64,000 nt of DNA from positions 87,138 to 151,137 of the forward strand of contig JAFZFP010000021.1 of NCBI GenBank assembly GCA_017555905.1. The letters run 5' to 3'. Positions within the stretch are counted from its first letter, which is position 1, and the number at the start of each line of letters is the position of its first letter. The notes below the pieces were generated by a model. The model did no database searches and was not told the DNA's origin. It saw only the letters and a list, made by a program, of their open reading frames with translations. This DNA comes from Alistipes sp. (lineage in GTDB: Bacteria; Bacteroidota; Bacteroidia; Bacteroidales; Rikenellaceae). Positions 1 through 8,487 of the stretch are shown piece by piece. Both the position numbers and the translations under genes were made by a program.

Positions 1-567
1 TCTAAGTTAGCAGATGAGCAGGGTGCCTTCAACTACACCGACGTAGCCAATGGTGTCTGCGACAAACTCATCTACCGCCACCCCCACGTCTATGGCGATA
101 TCCATGCCGACACCCCCGACGAGGTGAAGCAGAATTGGGAGGCCCTCAAGTTGCGCAAGAAGAGTCGCAAGAATGGCGCCTTGGGAGGTGTTCCTGTCTC
201 GTTACCCGCGATGGTCAAGGCCTTTCGCATCGGTGAGAAGGCTGCAGCCGTAGGCTTCGACTGGCAGAAGCGCGAAGATGTATGGGGTAAGGTCAAGGAG
301 GAACTTATGGAGGTGGATGCCGAGATTGAGGCAAAGAATATGGAGTGCCTCACCGACGAGATTGGCGACCTCTTCTTCGCCCTTATCAACGCCTGCCGCC
401 TCTATGGCATCGACCCAGAGGGTGCCTTGGAGCGCACCAACAAGAAGTTTATCCGTCGCTTCGGACACGTAGAGCAGAGGGCCGAGGAGCGTGGCGTGAC
501 ACTCCGTGAGTTGTCGCTCGAAGAGATGGATGGTTATTGGAACGAAGCAAAACAAAACGAAAAATAG
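1..567 (+). CDS. mazG: Nucleoside triphosphate pyrophosphohydrolase MazG (5' end outside window)
   Basis: The reading frame is open from base 1, so the start and the first MazG domain lie upstream of the window. What is visible is the end of the first domain (DKLIYRHPHVYGD), the linker, and the second all-alpha MazG domain with its metal-binding pattern: a KEELMEVDAE helix followed by DEIGDLFFALINACR. MazG hydrolyses (d)NTPs to monophosphate and pyrophosphate and helps clear abnormal nucleotides in the cytoplasm. The gamma-carbonic anhydrase gene starts 6 bases downstream, so the two are probably cotranscribed. Family assignment is firm; the true start cannot be seen. Confidence 0.93.
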   Translation, partial: SKLADEQGAFNYTDVANGVCDKLIYRHPHVYGDIHADTPDEVKQNWEALKLRKKSRKNGALGGVPVSLPAMVKAFRIGEKAAAVGFDWQKREDVWGKVKEELMEVDAEIEAKNMECLTDEIGDLFFALINACRLYGIDPEGALERTNKKFIRRFGHVEQRAEERGVTLRELSLEEMDGYWNEAKQNEK

Positions 568-573
568 AATACT

Positions 574-1098
574 ATGGCTTTAATCAGAGAAGTACGTGGC
601 TACACGCCCGAGATTGGAAACGACACTTGGTTGGCAGAGAATGCCACCATCATCGGTAATGTAAAGATTGGTGAGAACTGCTCGATATGGTATAATGCCG
701 TATTGCGTGGCGATGTCAATGCCATCACCATTGGTAACAACACCAATATTCAGGATGGCGTGGTCATCCACACCCTCTACGATGGCTCAAAGAATCCCTC
801 TCAGACCCATATCGGCGACTACGTTTCCGTAGGTCACAACGCCATCATCCACGGAGGTATCATCGAGGATAACTGTCTTATCGGTATGGGTGCTACCATC
901 CTCGACAACGCTGTCGTAGGCACCGGTTGTATCGTTGCTGCTAACGCTCTTGTCCTCTCAAACCAGAAACTTGAGCCCTACTCAGTATATGCTGGTGTCC
1001 CCGCCAAGAAAGTTAAAGACGTAACTCCTGAGCAGCGCGACGAGATTATCAAGCGCACGGCACGAGATTATTGTACGTATGCCTCTTGGTACAAGTAA
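574..1098 (+). CDS. Gamma-carbonic anhydrase family protein (left-handed beta-helix)
   Basis: The 174-residue protein is built of hexapeptide repeats (IGNVKIGENCSIWYNAVLRGD and onward) that form a left-handed parallel beta-helix, with a C-terminal helix. Zinc-ligand-type histidines are present in VVIH and in the GHNAIIHG stretch, as in the YrdA/PaaY/gamma-CA group. These trimeric cytoplasmic proteins bind zinc or iron; some hydrate CO2, but for many the activity is weak or unknown. The length is normal for the family. It sits 6 bases after mazG. The family is certain; physiological carbonic anhydrase activity is an inference. Confidence 0.9.
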   Translation: MALIREVRGYTPEIGNDTWLAENATIIGNVKIGENCSIWYNAVLRGDVNAITIGNNTNIQDGVVIHTLYDGSKNPSQTHIGDYVSVGHNAIIHGGIIEDNCLIGMGATILDNAVVGTGCIVAANALVLSNQKLEPYSVYAGVPAKKVKDVTPEQRDEIIKRTARDYCTYASWYK

Positions 1099-1106
1099 TT
1101 TGAAGT

Positions 1107-1142
1107 TATAAGGTGGCATCTACGTCATCTGCCGACCTTATA
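1107..1142 (+). terminator. Hairpin after the carbonic anhydrase gene
   Basis: TATAAGGT (1107-1114) pairs with ACCTTATA (1135-1142), with a further GGC/GCC pairing inside. No clear T-run follows, so this is a weak terminator or a processing structure at the end of the mazG unit. Confidence 0.4.
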
Positions 1143-1146
1143 TATT

Positions 1147-1264
1147 AGGGAGTTTAGGGAGTTTAGGGAATTTAAGGAGGATTTCAATAAGTTTTGGGAG
1201 TAGCTTGCGCGAGTCGTTCTCGCAAGGACATTCCGCAAGTTCTTAAAATTCCTTAATCTCCCTA
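1147..1264. repeat. Intergenic long-palindrome repeat, copy 1
   Basis: The left arm (1147-1179) repeats the unit GGGAGTTTA. The right arm (1242-1264) is its imperfect reverse complement. Between them is a GC-rich centre containing GCTTGCGCGAG. Related elements lie at 37337-37424 and 63697-63822. It fills most of the 217-base gap between the carbonic anhydrase and the sensor kinase genes. It could fold into a long hairpin in RNA; its function is unknown. Confidence 0.6.
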
Positions 1265-1315
1265 CAACTCTATATCTGACTTTGCCCAGCAAAGCCCACA
1301 AAAACAACAACCGCA

Positions 1316-2650
1316 ATGAAGAAAAAGAGCAACATAATTCTACACTCACTTATAGCCGTGGTGTTGAGTCTCGTTGTGAACTTCTCCTACCTGCTCACCC
1401 CGATAATCACGGAGCAGGGGGCGAGACCTCGTGAGGGTCTATCCCCCGAGGCGGAGCATACAACGGGTGTGTTACACCTCGACAGAGACCTTCACGGATA
1501 CATAGTCTGCGACTGCGACAAGCGCGACTCCACCTATGTCACGGCGTGGCAGGTACAGCGCCACCGACTTCAGGAGGGCGACAAACTCGTCTTCTCCACA
1601 CGCACGGTGGATGAGCGTAGCGTAGAGTTCACCCAAGGGGCGCACCCACGCCTCGACAGGGTATATATGCTCAATGGCGAGGAGTTCGACATCGATACCG
1701 TCTACGACAGGCCCAGCCGCACGATGGAGTTCATTTGGCAGATCGTCTACTACGCCTTAGTGTCGCTAGCCATAATCCTCGTGCTTGTGTGGCTACCCAA
1801 GAGTGGAAACTACACTAATTGGGCCTTTGTGCGTCGTCTCCTCATAGCGGTACTCCTATCGTTGGTACTCACCTATTTCGCCCCCGTGGTGTCGTTCAAG
1901 GATGGTGCGATGCGCATAGTCTCCTTCTTCCAGGCCGATGCCCACACCAACACCTACTACATAGTGCTTACCAAGTACCTATTTATGTTGGTGGTATCAA
2001 TCCTCTATGCACGTATCTACCTCTTGCTCCGTCAGCGTCAGGTGATGGAGGTGGAGAACGAGCGTCTAAAGAACGAGAATCTATCTACGCGCTACAATAT
2101 GCTTATGGGACAGATTAACCCTCACTTCTTCTTCAACTCGCTGAACTCCTTGGCGATGCTTGTGCGTGAGGGCGACCAGAGCCGTGCGCTGGAGTATATC
2201 GACCAACTATCCTACACCTTCCGCTACATCATCCAGAATGGCCAGACCAGCAACACAACCCTCAAGGATGAGATGGCCTTTGTCGATGCCTATGCCTACC
2301 TCTTCAAGATTCGCTATGCCGACAAACTATTCTTCGACATATCCATCCCTGAGGAGTATCTCGCGTGGACCCTGCCAGCCCTCTCGCTACAGCCACTCAT
2401 TGGCAATGCCGTGAAGCATAATAGCATAACCACGAAGAATCCACTCCATATATATATACGTGTAGAGGATGATGTGCTTGTGGTGGAGAACAAGAAACAA
2501 CCAAAACTCGATGTGGAGCCTTCGACGGGCATAGGTCTTAGCAACCTCAACAGCCGTTGGCAGATCATCGTGGGACAAGAGATAGAGATTATTGATACGG
2601 CAGATAGTTTCCAGGTGCGTCTGCCATTGACCAAACCAAAGAGTGTATGA
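1316..2650 (+). CDS. LytS/YehU-type sensor histidine kinase
   Basis: The 444-residue membrane kinase belongs to the His_kinase (LytS/YehU) family. It has an N-terminal membrane segment (about 8-30), a roughly 100-residue extracytoplasmic region, then three membrane segments between about 140 and 235. A short coiled coil leads to the phosphoacceptor motif NPHFFFN (His270). The ATPase part shows an N-box (LQPLIGNAVKHN) and a G-box (GIGLSNLN). The stop codon overlaps the start of the LytTR regulator by 4 bases, so the two form a translationally coupled two-component system. The signal is unknown. The next two genes, a secreted Cys/His-rich protein and an outer-membrane protein, are plausible targets. 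Confidence 0.92.
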   Translation: MKKKSNIILHSLIAVVLSLVVNFSYLLTPIITEQGARPREGLSPEAEHTTGVLHLDRDLHGYIVCDCDKRDSTYVTAWQVQRHRLQEGDKLVFSTRTVDERSVEFTQGAHPRLDRVYMLNGEEFDIDTVYDRPSRTMEFIWQIVYYALVSLAIILVLVWLPKSGNYTNWAFVRRLLIAVLLSLVLTYFAPVVSFKDGAMRIVSFFQADAHTNTYYIVLTKYLFMLVVSILYARIYLLLRQRQVMEVENERLKNENLSTRYNMLMGQINPHFFFNSLNSLAMLVREGDQSRALEYIDQLSYTFRYIIQNGQTSNTTLKDEMAFVDAYAYLFKIRYADKLFFDISIPEEYLAWTLPALSLQPLIGNAVKHNSITTKNPLHIYIRVEDDVLVVENKKQPKLDVEPSTGIGLSNLNSRWQIIVGQEIEIIDTADSFQVRLPLTKPKSV

Positions 2651-3420
2651 TAAAGCGAGTAGTTATTGTAGAGGATGAGACGGCTGCGGCGGTAAACCTG
2701 CGCAGTATGCTCTCTATAGTAGCCCCTGAGGCCGAGGTTATCGAGGTCTTGGAGTCGGTGGAGGAGGCCGTAGAGTTCTTCAAGGGCGAGGTAGAGGCCG
2801 ATGTGGTCTTTATGGATATACACCTTGCCGATGGCGACTCGTTCCGCATCTTCGGTAGCGTAGATATCGACATACCTATTATATTTACCACGGCCTACGA
2901 TCAATACGCCTTGGAGGCCTTCAAGGTCAATAGCATCGACTACCTGTTGAAACCATTCAAGGAGGAGGAGTTGCGTCGTGCGCTCGAGAAGTTGCTCCGC
3001 CTGACCGAGGGTGAGCGTCAGGAGCGTCGCCAGCAGAATAGAAGGGTAGCCGAGGAGGTTGCTACGGATGCTGTGCAGACGATGTTGCTCCGCCACAAGG
3101 ATAAGATTATCCCCGTGAAGACCGAGGACGTGGCATTCTTCTACACCTCGGAGGAGCGTGTCACGCTCACCACACTTACGGGAGAGAGCTATCCCGTAGA
3201 TAAGACCCTTGAGGCCTTGGTGCAGATACTTCCGCCCCAGCGCTTCTTCCGTGCCAACCGCCAATTTATCGTCTCGCGACGCGCTGTAAAGGATATCGCA
3301 GTATGGTTCGGAAGTAGGCTCGCACTCAACCTAACCCTCGAAACTCCCGAGCGAATCATCATATCTAAGGCCAGAGTACCCGAATTCAAGGGTTGGCTAC
3401 AGGCGGTTCACAACGAGTAA
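2647..3420 (+). CDS. LytTR-family response regulator
   Basis: The 257-residue regulator has an N-terminal receiver domain (about 1-120) with the acidic pair at E9/D10, phosphoacceptor Asp57 (VVFMDIHL), Thr81 and Lys102 (LLKPF). A C-terminal LytTR DNA-binding domain follows (about 150-255), containing the typical FFRANRQFIVSRRAVKDI stretch. It overlaps the upstream kinase gene by 4 bases. LytTR regulators usually bind direct repeats near promoters of envelope genes; no clear LytTR repeat was recognised by eye upstream of the two following genes. Confidence 0.93.
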   Translation: MIKRVVIVEDETAAAVNLRSMLSIVAPEAEVIEVLESVEEAVEFFKGEVEADVVFMDIHLADGDSFRIFGSVDIDIPIIFTTAYDQYALEAFKVNSIDYLLKPFKEEELRRALEKLLRLTEGERQERRQQNRRVAEEVATDAVQTMLLRHKDKIIPVKTEDVAFFYTSEERVTLTTLTGESYPVDKTLEALVQILPPQRFFRANRQFIVSRRAVKDIAVWFGSRLALNLTLETPERIIISKARVPEFKGWLQAVHNE

Positions 3421-3487
3421 AGGGCGCTTCACCCCTGCAATAGTCCGTTTGGCCCGAGCGTCAGACACAAATCGTAATTTTGGGTTG

Positions 3488-3495
3488 TACCTTTG
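3488..3495 (+). promoter_or_regulatory. Bacteroidetes -7 element (TACCTTTG)
   Basis: TACCTTTG matches the TAnnTTTG consensus and lies 42 bases before the start of the small secreted protein gene. No good TTTG -33 box was found at the right distance, which could mean the promoter needs an activator such as the neighbouring LytTR regulator (inference). Confidence 0.55.
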
Positions 3496-3537
3496 TACTA
3501 AGAAAACAGATGTATAACCCTTTTAAAATTTACGATT

Positions 3538-3942
3538 ATGAAGAAGATGATGTTTTTGGCCCTCGCGCTATCGGTGATGGCAATGGGTAGTGTTTCAGCA
3601 AGTGATGCAGACCGCAAGCCAGGTAGTTTCGTTGTAGGATTCAACGGTAACGGAGGCTTTGTAAAGGTAGAGATGGGAGCGCCAAAGCCAGGCAAGAAGC
3701 CAAGTTGTTGCTGCGACTTCCACCACAACCCACCTTGCAAGGATTTTAAGAAGGCTAACGCTAAGAGGGGTAAGAGATTCGATATGCCAAGGGATAAGCA
3801 CCCACATAGTTGCCCAATCCACGGCCCACACCACAACTTCAATGGTGGTCGTCCAACTCCTCCACCTCCAGCACATAGCCCAGCCTTTGGCCCATCACGT
3901 CCCGGAGGTCCTGGTCGCCCAGAAGGCCCAGTACGCAGATAG
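3538..3942 (+). CDS. Small secreted Cys/His/Pro-rich protein of unknown function
   Basis: The 134-residue protein has a clear N-terminal signal peptide, probably cleaved around residue 21-22 (SVSA/SD). The mature part is rich in cysteine and histidine: a CCC-D-FHH stretch followed by C, and an HPHSC-HGPHH cluster, both plausible metal or redox sites. It ends in a low-complexity Pro/Gly/Arg tail. I recognise no family. It has its own -7 element and a strong terminator, so it is a separate small transcript between the LytS/LytR pair and a large outer-membrane protein whose C-terminus also carries a GGRP/PP/His-Met tail. A role in metal binding or envelope stress is a guess. Confidence 0.75.
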   Translation: MKKMMFLALALSVMAMGSVSASDADRKPGSFVVGFNGNGGFVKVEMGAPKPGKKPSCCCDFHHNPPCKDFKKANAKRGKRFDMPRDKHPHSCPIHGPHHNFNGGRPTPPPPAHSPAFGPSRPGGPGRPEGPVRR

Positions 3943-3978
3943 GCTTAGGTGGTAATAAACCATAAAAATTAACCCAAT

Positions 3979-4011
3979 GGGGGTAGCCGAAGTCGGTTTA
4001 CCCCCTTTTTT
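3979..4011 (+). terminator. Strong rho-independent terminator
   Basis: GGGGGTA pairs with TACCCCC, with an inner CCGA/TCGG pairing, followed by six T residues. It lies 36 bases after the stop of the small secreted protein gene. Confidence 0.88.
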
Positions 4012-4053
4012 GGGCGATTCACCGACGAAGTGTCTCGTATGTCAATAAATTTC

Positions 4054-4101
4054 ATTATTTTCGCGGAGCGAAATAGTGCAACAGATTAAGGCGAAAATAA
4101 T
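4054..4101 (+). promoter_or_regulatory. Nested inverted repeats before the outer-membrane protein gene
   Basis: ATTATTTTCGC (4054-4064) is perfectly complementary to GCGAAAATAAT (4091-4101). The same left arm can pair instead with GCGAAA at 4068-4073, three bases away. The two hairpins exclude each other. The structure ends 13 bases before the ATG at 4115, so it could affect ribosome access or be a protein-binding site. The sequence facts are certain; a switching role is inference. Confidence 0.5.
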
Positions 4102-4114
4102 AGATTAAACAAAG

Positions 4115-7114
4115 ATGATAAAGCGACTTTTTACAATTTTAATTATGCTCTGCGTGGCACTCCCCGTTATGGCGCAGTCGGCAAAGATCTCTGCTAAGGT
4201 TATTGATGCAGAGACCAAGGAGGGTATCATAGGTGCCATTATGGAGGTTATCGACACTAAGACCTCGAAGAGCCGTCACTCGGTGTCGGGAGTTATGGGC
4301 GCTGTTACCGTGACGGGCCTTAGCAATGCAGAGTACGATGTCAAGATTGCCTTCATCGGCTATGGTACTCACACCCAGCGTGTTATGATTAGTGGTAAGA
4401 GCGTGGACTTGGGTACTATCGAACTCAAGCCCGAGGCTGTGGCTATTGAGGGCGTTGTAAAGGAGGTACAGGCTTTGCGTACCTCACAGAATGGAGATAC
4501 GGTGGCCTATAACGCCGCGGCGTTCAAGGTGGCTGCCGATGCCGATGTCGAGGGCCTCTTGAAGAAGATGCCAGGTATCACCATCTCGAATGGCTCGGTT
4601 GAGGCACAGGGTGAGCAGGTGAAAAAGATCTTTGTTGATGGCAAGGAGTTCTTCGGTGAGGATGTCTCAACGGCATTGAACTCTCTTCCAGCGCAGGCCG
4701 TAGATCGTATCGAGGTATTCAATAAACTCTCGGATAATGCCGAGTTCTCGGGTATGGACGATGGCGAGGGCTACAAGGCTATCAATATCGTTACACACGA
4801 GAATATGCGTCAGGGCGTCTTCGGCAAGTTGTACGCTGGCTATGGCTATCAGCCTGATACTAAGGGTGCTACTCCTGAGTTCGACTTCAAGGGCGATGGT
4901 ATCACCGACCCTATCGTCAGCGATGGTGTGACCTCTCCACATAAGTTCAACGTGGGAGGTAACGTAAATATCTTCCAGGGCTCAAGCCGTATCTCGGTTA
5001 TTGGTATGCTCAACAATGTAAACCAGCAGAACTTCTCGTTCGAGGATATCATCGGTGTCACTGGTGGTGGCGGTGGTATGGGTGGCCGAGGTCGTGGTGT
5101 TGGCGGCTATATGGTGCGCCCACAGAGCGGTGTAGCACGTGTAGGCTCTATCGGTGTTCAGTACTCTGATACGTGGGGCGAGAACGACAAGGTAAAACTC
5201 AATGGCTCGTACTTCTATAACGACACCAAGACAAAGAATAAGAGTTACCTTGAGCGTTGGTACAAGGAGCCATATCCATACCCTGGAGATGAGTTGATTC
5301 AGGAGGGTGAGTCCGAGACCCACAATTTCAACCACCGTTTAAACGCACGTCTCGATTGGAATATCAACAAGAATATGTCGTTGATGTCTCGTACCAACTT
5401 CAGTTTTCAGGGCAACGACCCTTATAGCCAGCAGTATGGTGAACTCTCGGGTTGGCGTACCGACCCTGAGACTGGCGAGGTGAAAGAGTATCTCAATGTT
5501 GATAACAATGGCTCAGACGCTTCGTCGCGTGCCTTCCGCTTCTCGGAGTTCTTGCAGTATCGTGTGAAACTCGGCAAGCCTGGCCGTACTATTACCGTTG
5601 ATGGTCGCTATTCTGTACGTAATACGCCTAAGTCGGTGTCAAATAGTTACTCTACGCTCACTACTGACTACGACCCAGTAACTAAAACAGTGGAGTACAA
5701 GCAGCGCTACGTGTCGTCGTTGGCTCCTCAGGGCGAGGATGATATCAGCGCAAACATCACCTACACCGAGCCAGTATCTAAGAACTCGCAGGTGAGCCTC
5801 CAGTACCGCTTCGAGTATGAGGATCAGAGCATCGAGAAGACCGCTTACATCACCGATGCGGACTACATCACCGAGGGCCGACCTATCGACAAGGATCTCT
5901 CGTCGCTCACCACAAGCCTCAGTATGGAGCATCGTGTAGGTCCTGGTTATCGCTATGCTAAGGGTCGCAATACGGTGGTCGCAAATGTCTACTACCAGCA
6001 CTCTACGCTCGACGGCTTGGCTAATGGCGACAACATCAAGCGCGACTTCGACCACGTGACATACTTCTTTATGGCAAATGCGGCGTTCAACCCACAGAAC
6101 ACCATCCGCCTCTTCCTCAGTTCATACACTCAGAATCCCGATGTGCGCAACTTGCAGGATATCTACGATGTGTCGAATGCGCAGTATATCTCTAAGGGTA
6201 ATCCAAACCTTAAGTCGTCGTACAACCATCGCTTGAACTTCCACTATGTGCGCTCGAATATTGAGAAGGGCCGTACCTTTATGTGGATGTTCTCGGGCCA
6301 GTATGCTCAGGACTTCATCGGCCAGTCGGTGATTTATAACCCTACAGCCGAGCAGATGCCTAACCTCCCAACCAACAATGGTGAGCCATATCAGCCACAG
6401 CAGTACTCTACATACGAGAATATGGATGGCTATGCTAACTTGCGTACCCACCTCAGTTATGGTTTCCCTATCGCGCCTATCAAGTGTAACTTGAATGTTA
6501 TGGTTGGTGCCAACTGGTCACGCACCCCTTCGCAGATCAACGGTATGATGAACTACACAAGCAATATGGGTTACGACGCTATGTTGTCATTGGGTAGTAA
6601 TATCTCGGAGAATATCGACTTCACTCTACAGTGGAACGGAGCCTATAACGATGCTCGTCAGTCGTTGGCTCAGCGTGGTCAGAACAACAAATACTTCAGC
6701 CACACTGCTTCGGGTACTATCAAGTGGGTATTCTGGAAGGGCTTTACCCTAACAGGTGCTGTGAACTACAACCAGTATATCGGTTTCACAGATAGTTACA
6801 ACGAGGACTACCTTATCTGCAACGTCTATTTGGGTAAGAAGTTGTTCAAGAACCAGCAGGCCGAGATCTTGGTTGGTGTGAACGACCTCTTGAACCAGAA
6901 TAGCGCCTTTGTTCGCACCGTGGGTAGCGACTACACTCAGAACTCTTGGAATAGTGTTATAGGACGCTACTTCACCGTTCAGTTCAACTACAACCTTCGC
7001 CACTTCGGCAAGAAGGGCTCTAAGCAGATTGAGGACTACGATGGTATGGGTGGCAGACCTAACCTTCCTCCGGGGCACTTTCCAGGAGGTCGTCCACCGA
7101 TGATGCACAGATAG
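4115..7114 (+). CDS. Outer-membrane beta-barrel protein with CarboxypepD_reg-like domain (TonB-receptor-like)
   Basis: This 999-residue outer-membrane protein has a signal peptide (cleavage near VMAQ/S, residue 21). A carboxypeptidase-regulatory-like beta-sandwich follows (about 22-115), then a plug-like region with the signature PGITISNGSVEAQGEQVKKIF and VDGKEFFGED, and a long barrel of the Bacteroidetes outer-membrane beta-barrel family. A glycine-rich insert lies near residues 315-335. The C-terminus carries an extra GGRP/PPGHFPGG/MMHR tail rich in Pro, His and Met. This is not a SusC partner, since no SusD gene follows. The substrate is unknown. Position next to the LytS/LytR pair suggests shared regulation. 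Confidence 0.88.
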   Translation: MIKRLFTILIMLCVALPVMAQSAKISAKVIDAETKEGIIGAIMEVIDTKTSKSRHSVSGVMGAVTVTGLSNAEYDVKIAFIGYGTHTQRVMISGKSVDLGTIELKPEAVAIEGVVKEVQALRTSQNGDTVAYNAAAFKVAADADVEGLLKKMPGITISNGSVEAQGEQVKKIFVDGKEFFGEDVSTALNSLPAQAVDRIEVFNKLSDNAEFSGMDDGEGYKAINIVTHENMRQGVFGKLYAGYGYQPDTKGATPEFDFKGDGITDPIVSDGVTSPHKFNVGGNVNIFQGSSRISVIGMLNNVNQQNFSFEDIIGVTGGGGGMGGRGRGVGGYMVRPQSGVARVGSIGVQYSDTWGENDKVKLNGSYFYNDTKTKNKSYLERWYKEPYPYPGDELIQEGESETHNFNHRLNARLDWNINKNMSLMSRTNFSFQGNDPYSQQYGELSGWRTDPETGEVKEYLNVDNNGSDASSRAFRFSEFLQYRVKLGKPGRTITVDGRYSVRNTPKSVSNSYSTLTTDYDPVTKTVEYKQRYVSSLAPQGEDDISANITYTEPVSKNSQVSLQYRFEYEDQSIEKTAYITDADYITEGRPIDKDLSSLTTSLSMEHRVGPGYRYAKGRNTVVANVYYQHSTLDGLANGDNIKRDFDHVTYFFMANAAFNPQNTIRLFLSSYTQNPDVRNLQDIYDVSNAQYISKGNPNLKSSYNHRLNFHYVRSNIEKGRTFMWMFSGQYAQDFIGQSVIYNPTAEQMPNLPTNNGEPYQPQQYSTYENMDGYANLRTHLSYGFPIAPIKCNLNVMVGANWSRTPSQINGMMNYTSNMGYDAMLSLGSNISENIDFTLQWNGAYNDARQSLAQRGQNNKYFSHTASGTIKWVFWKGFTLTGAVNYNQYIGFTDSYNEDYLICNVYLGKKLFKNQQAEILVGVNDLLNQNSAFVRTVGSDYTQNSWNSVIGRYFTVQFNYNLRHFGKKGSKQIEDYDGMGGRPNLPPGHFPGGRPPMMHR

Positions 7115-7134
7115 TAGGCAGTGTATATAGATAA

Positions 7135-7164
7135 AGAGCGTGTTCAGAATTCTGAACACGCTCT
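7135..7164. terminator. Perfect 30-base palindromic bidirectional terminator
   Basis: A perfect inverted repeat centred on GAATTC, with arms AGAGCGTGTTCAGAA and its complement, sits between the convergent barrel-protein and DUF2851 genes. A/T-rich flanks on both sides allow termination in both directions. Confidence 0.85.
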
Positions 7165-7189
7165 ATTTATATATGTATATCGTGACTCT

Positions 7190-8140
7190 CTACCACCCAC
7201 TTCGTAAAATGGTACATAGGGGACAGTATTTGCCGAGGTGGTGGTTGCAATACTCGGTGGATAGTTGTAGGAGGGCTTGGCTATGAATGGCGCTCTTACC
7301 TCGGCTACTTGAGGGCATATACCATCGCCTGATGTAGGTGTTGTCCTCCGAGGGTATATCTTCGAGGAGGGACAAGGCCTGCTCGTAGAGGGTGTAACTC
7401 TCGGTGAAGTTACCGTAGTAGTACATCATTGGCACAACCACGTTGATACCGAGGATGTCGCTCTTGAACGAGCCTATGCGGTAGGATATCTTATGGTGTG
7501 AGGCCGAGGGCGAGAAGTTCTCTACCCAATACTCCGAGGCTTTGGCCGAGAATAGGTCGTGTACATCCTTGCGCCTCTTGCACATCAACATCCTCTCCAT
7601 CGTTATATTATTGCGGTGGAGACAACTTGCTATCTGTGCCAAGCGGAGTGTGGGGTGGTTGTTTATATACATTCCCGAGAGTTGCCACTCCGAGGCCTCC
7701 ATAGGCTCGATTCGGTACTTGTGTGAGAGGTGGTTGAACTCCTCTTTGAGACGACGCACGTAGTAGTCGTCATCGTACAAGCCCAACAATCCCGAGCCAC
7801 CCAATAGCAGAGCCTCGACATTTATTAGCGAACCATTCTCCCTGAGGATTGCGTTGTAGGATACTCGTTTGGCGAGTTCCAGCGCTGCACCGCGGTTGTG
7901 CGAGCCACACACCACACGCAAGAGGAGTATATACATCGCCTGTTGCCAGTCGTTGTTTGCGATACTGAAAAGTTCCTCTATATCCTTTGATTTGCGCCCC
8001 AGACGCTCGTTGATAAGCCTATGGCATAGTGCTTCAAGGTGGTCGTCGCTGAGTGTCACTACAACCTCGCTACAGCGGGTGTAGGTGCCAGCATCGCCAC
8101 GTTCGCACGCATCGGCAAGTATCTGAGCATCAAGTGCCAT
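7190..8140 (-). CDS. DUF2851 family protein, short form
   Basis: The 316-residue protein matches the Bacteroidetes DUF2851 family as I remember it. Landmarks are the NVEALLLGGSGLLG block, a SEWQLSGMYINNHPTLRLAQIA-type block, the NVVVPMMYYYG block, and the closing QALLQLSTEYCNHHLGKYCPLC region with its cysteines. Family members are usually about 420 residues, so this copy appears to lack roughly the first 100. The upstream gene ends only 11 bases before its start, so there is no room for the missing part. The function of the family is unknown. It is last in a minus-strand group with SufT-like and SufE genes. Confidence 0.75.
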   Translation of the reverse strand: MALDAQILADACERGDAGTYTRCSEVVVTLSDDHLEALCHRLINERLGRKSKDIEELFSIANNDWQQAMYILLLRVVCGSHNRGAALELAKRVSYNAILRENGSLINVEALLLGGSGLLGLYDDDYYVRRLKEEFNHLSHKYRIEPMEASEWQLSGMYINNHPTLRLAQIASCLHRNNITMERMLMCKRRKDVHDLFSAKASEYWVENFSPSASHHKISYRIGSFKSDILGINVVVPMMYYYGNFTESYTLYEQALSLLEDIPSEDNTYIRRWYMPSSSRGKSAIHSQALLQLSTEYCNHHLGKYCPLCTILRSGW

Positions 8141-8151
8141 ACCTCGAGCCG

Positions 8152-8472
8152 TTAGAGTAGGTTGAGTTCCAAGAGGGCCTCCTCCGACATCATCGACTTA
8201 TCCCACTGAGGCTCGAAGGTGAGGGTGATGTTTACCTTCTCCACGCCTTGCACCTTGCTCACCTCGCGGTGGATGTCGTTAAGAAGCATATCTGCCATAG
8301 GGCAGTTCGGCGCTGTGAGGGTCATAATGATATCTGCAGTGCCCGAAGGCTCGAAATTAATCTCGTAGATGAGTCCGAGGTCGTAGATGTTTACGGGAAT
8401 CTCGGGGTCGTAAATATTCTTCAGCGTAAGAACGATGTTCTTCTCGATTGATAGTATCTCTTCAGGTGTCAT
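8152..8472 (-). CDS. SufT/MIP18-like iron-sulfur assembly protein (DUF59)
   Basis: This 106-residue single-domain DUF59 protein has the family pattern: a YDPEIPVNIYDLGLIY block near residues 21-36, and TAPNCPMADML with its conserved cysteine. Proteins of this type help maturation of Fe-S proteins in the cytoplasm. It lies 15 bases after sufE, which supports a Fe-S role. The full SUF operon is not in the window. The family is confident; the exact client proteins are unknown. Confidence 0.9.
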   Translation of the reverse strand: MTPEEILSIEKNIVLTLKNIYDPEIPVNIYDLGLIYEINFEPSGTADIIMTLTAPNCPMADMLLNDIHREVSKVQGVEKVNITLTFEPQWDKSMMSEEALLELNLL

Positions 8473-8487
8473 ACCTCTGTTGTTTAA

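Noticed and set aside
4115-7114. SusC-type glycan importer
   Set aside because: No SusD partner and the plug/barrel pattern fits the other outer-membrane beta-barrel family.
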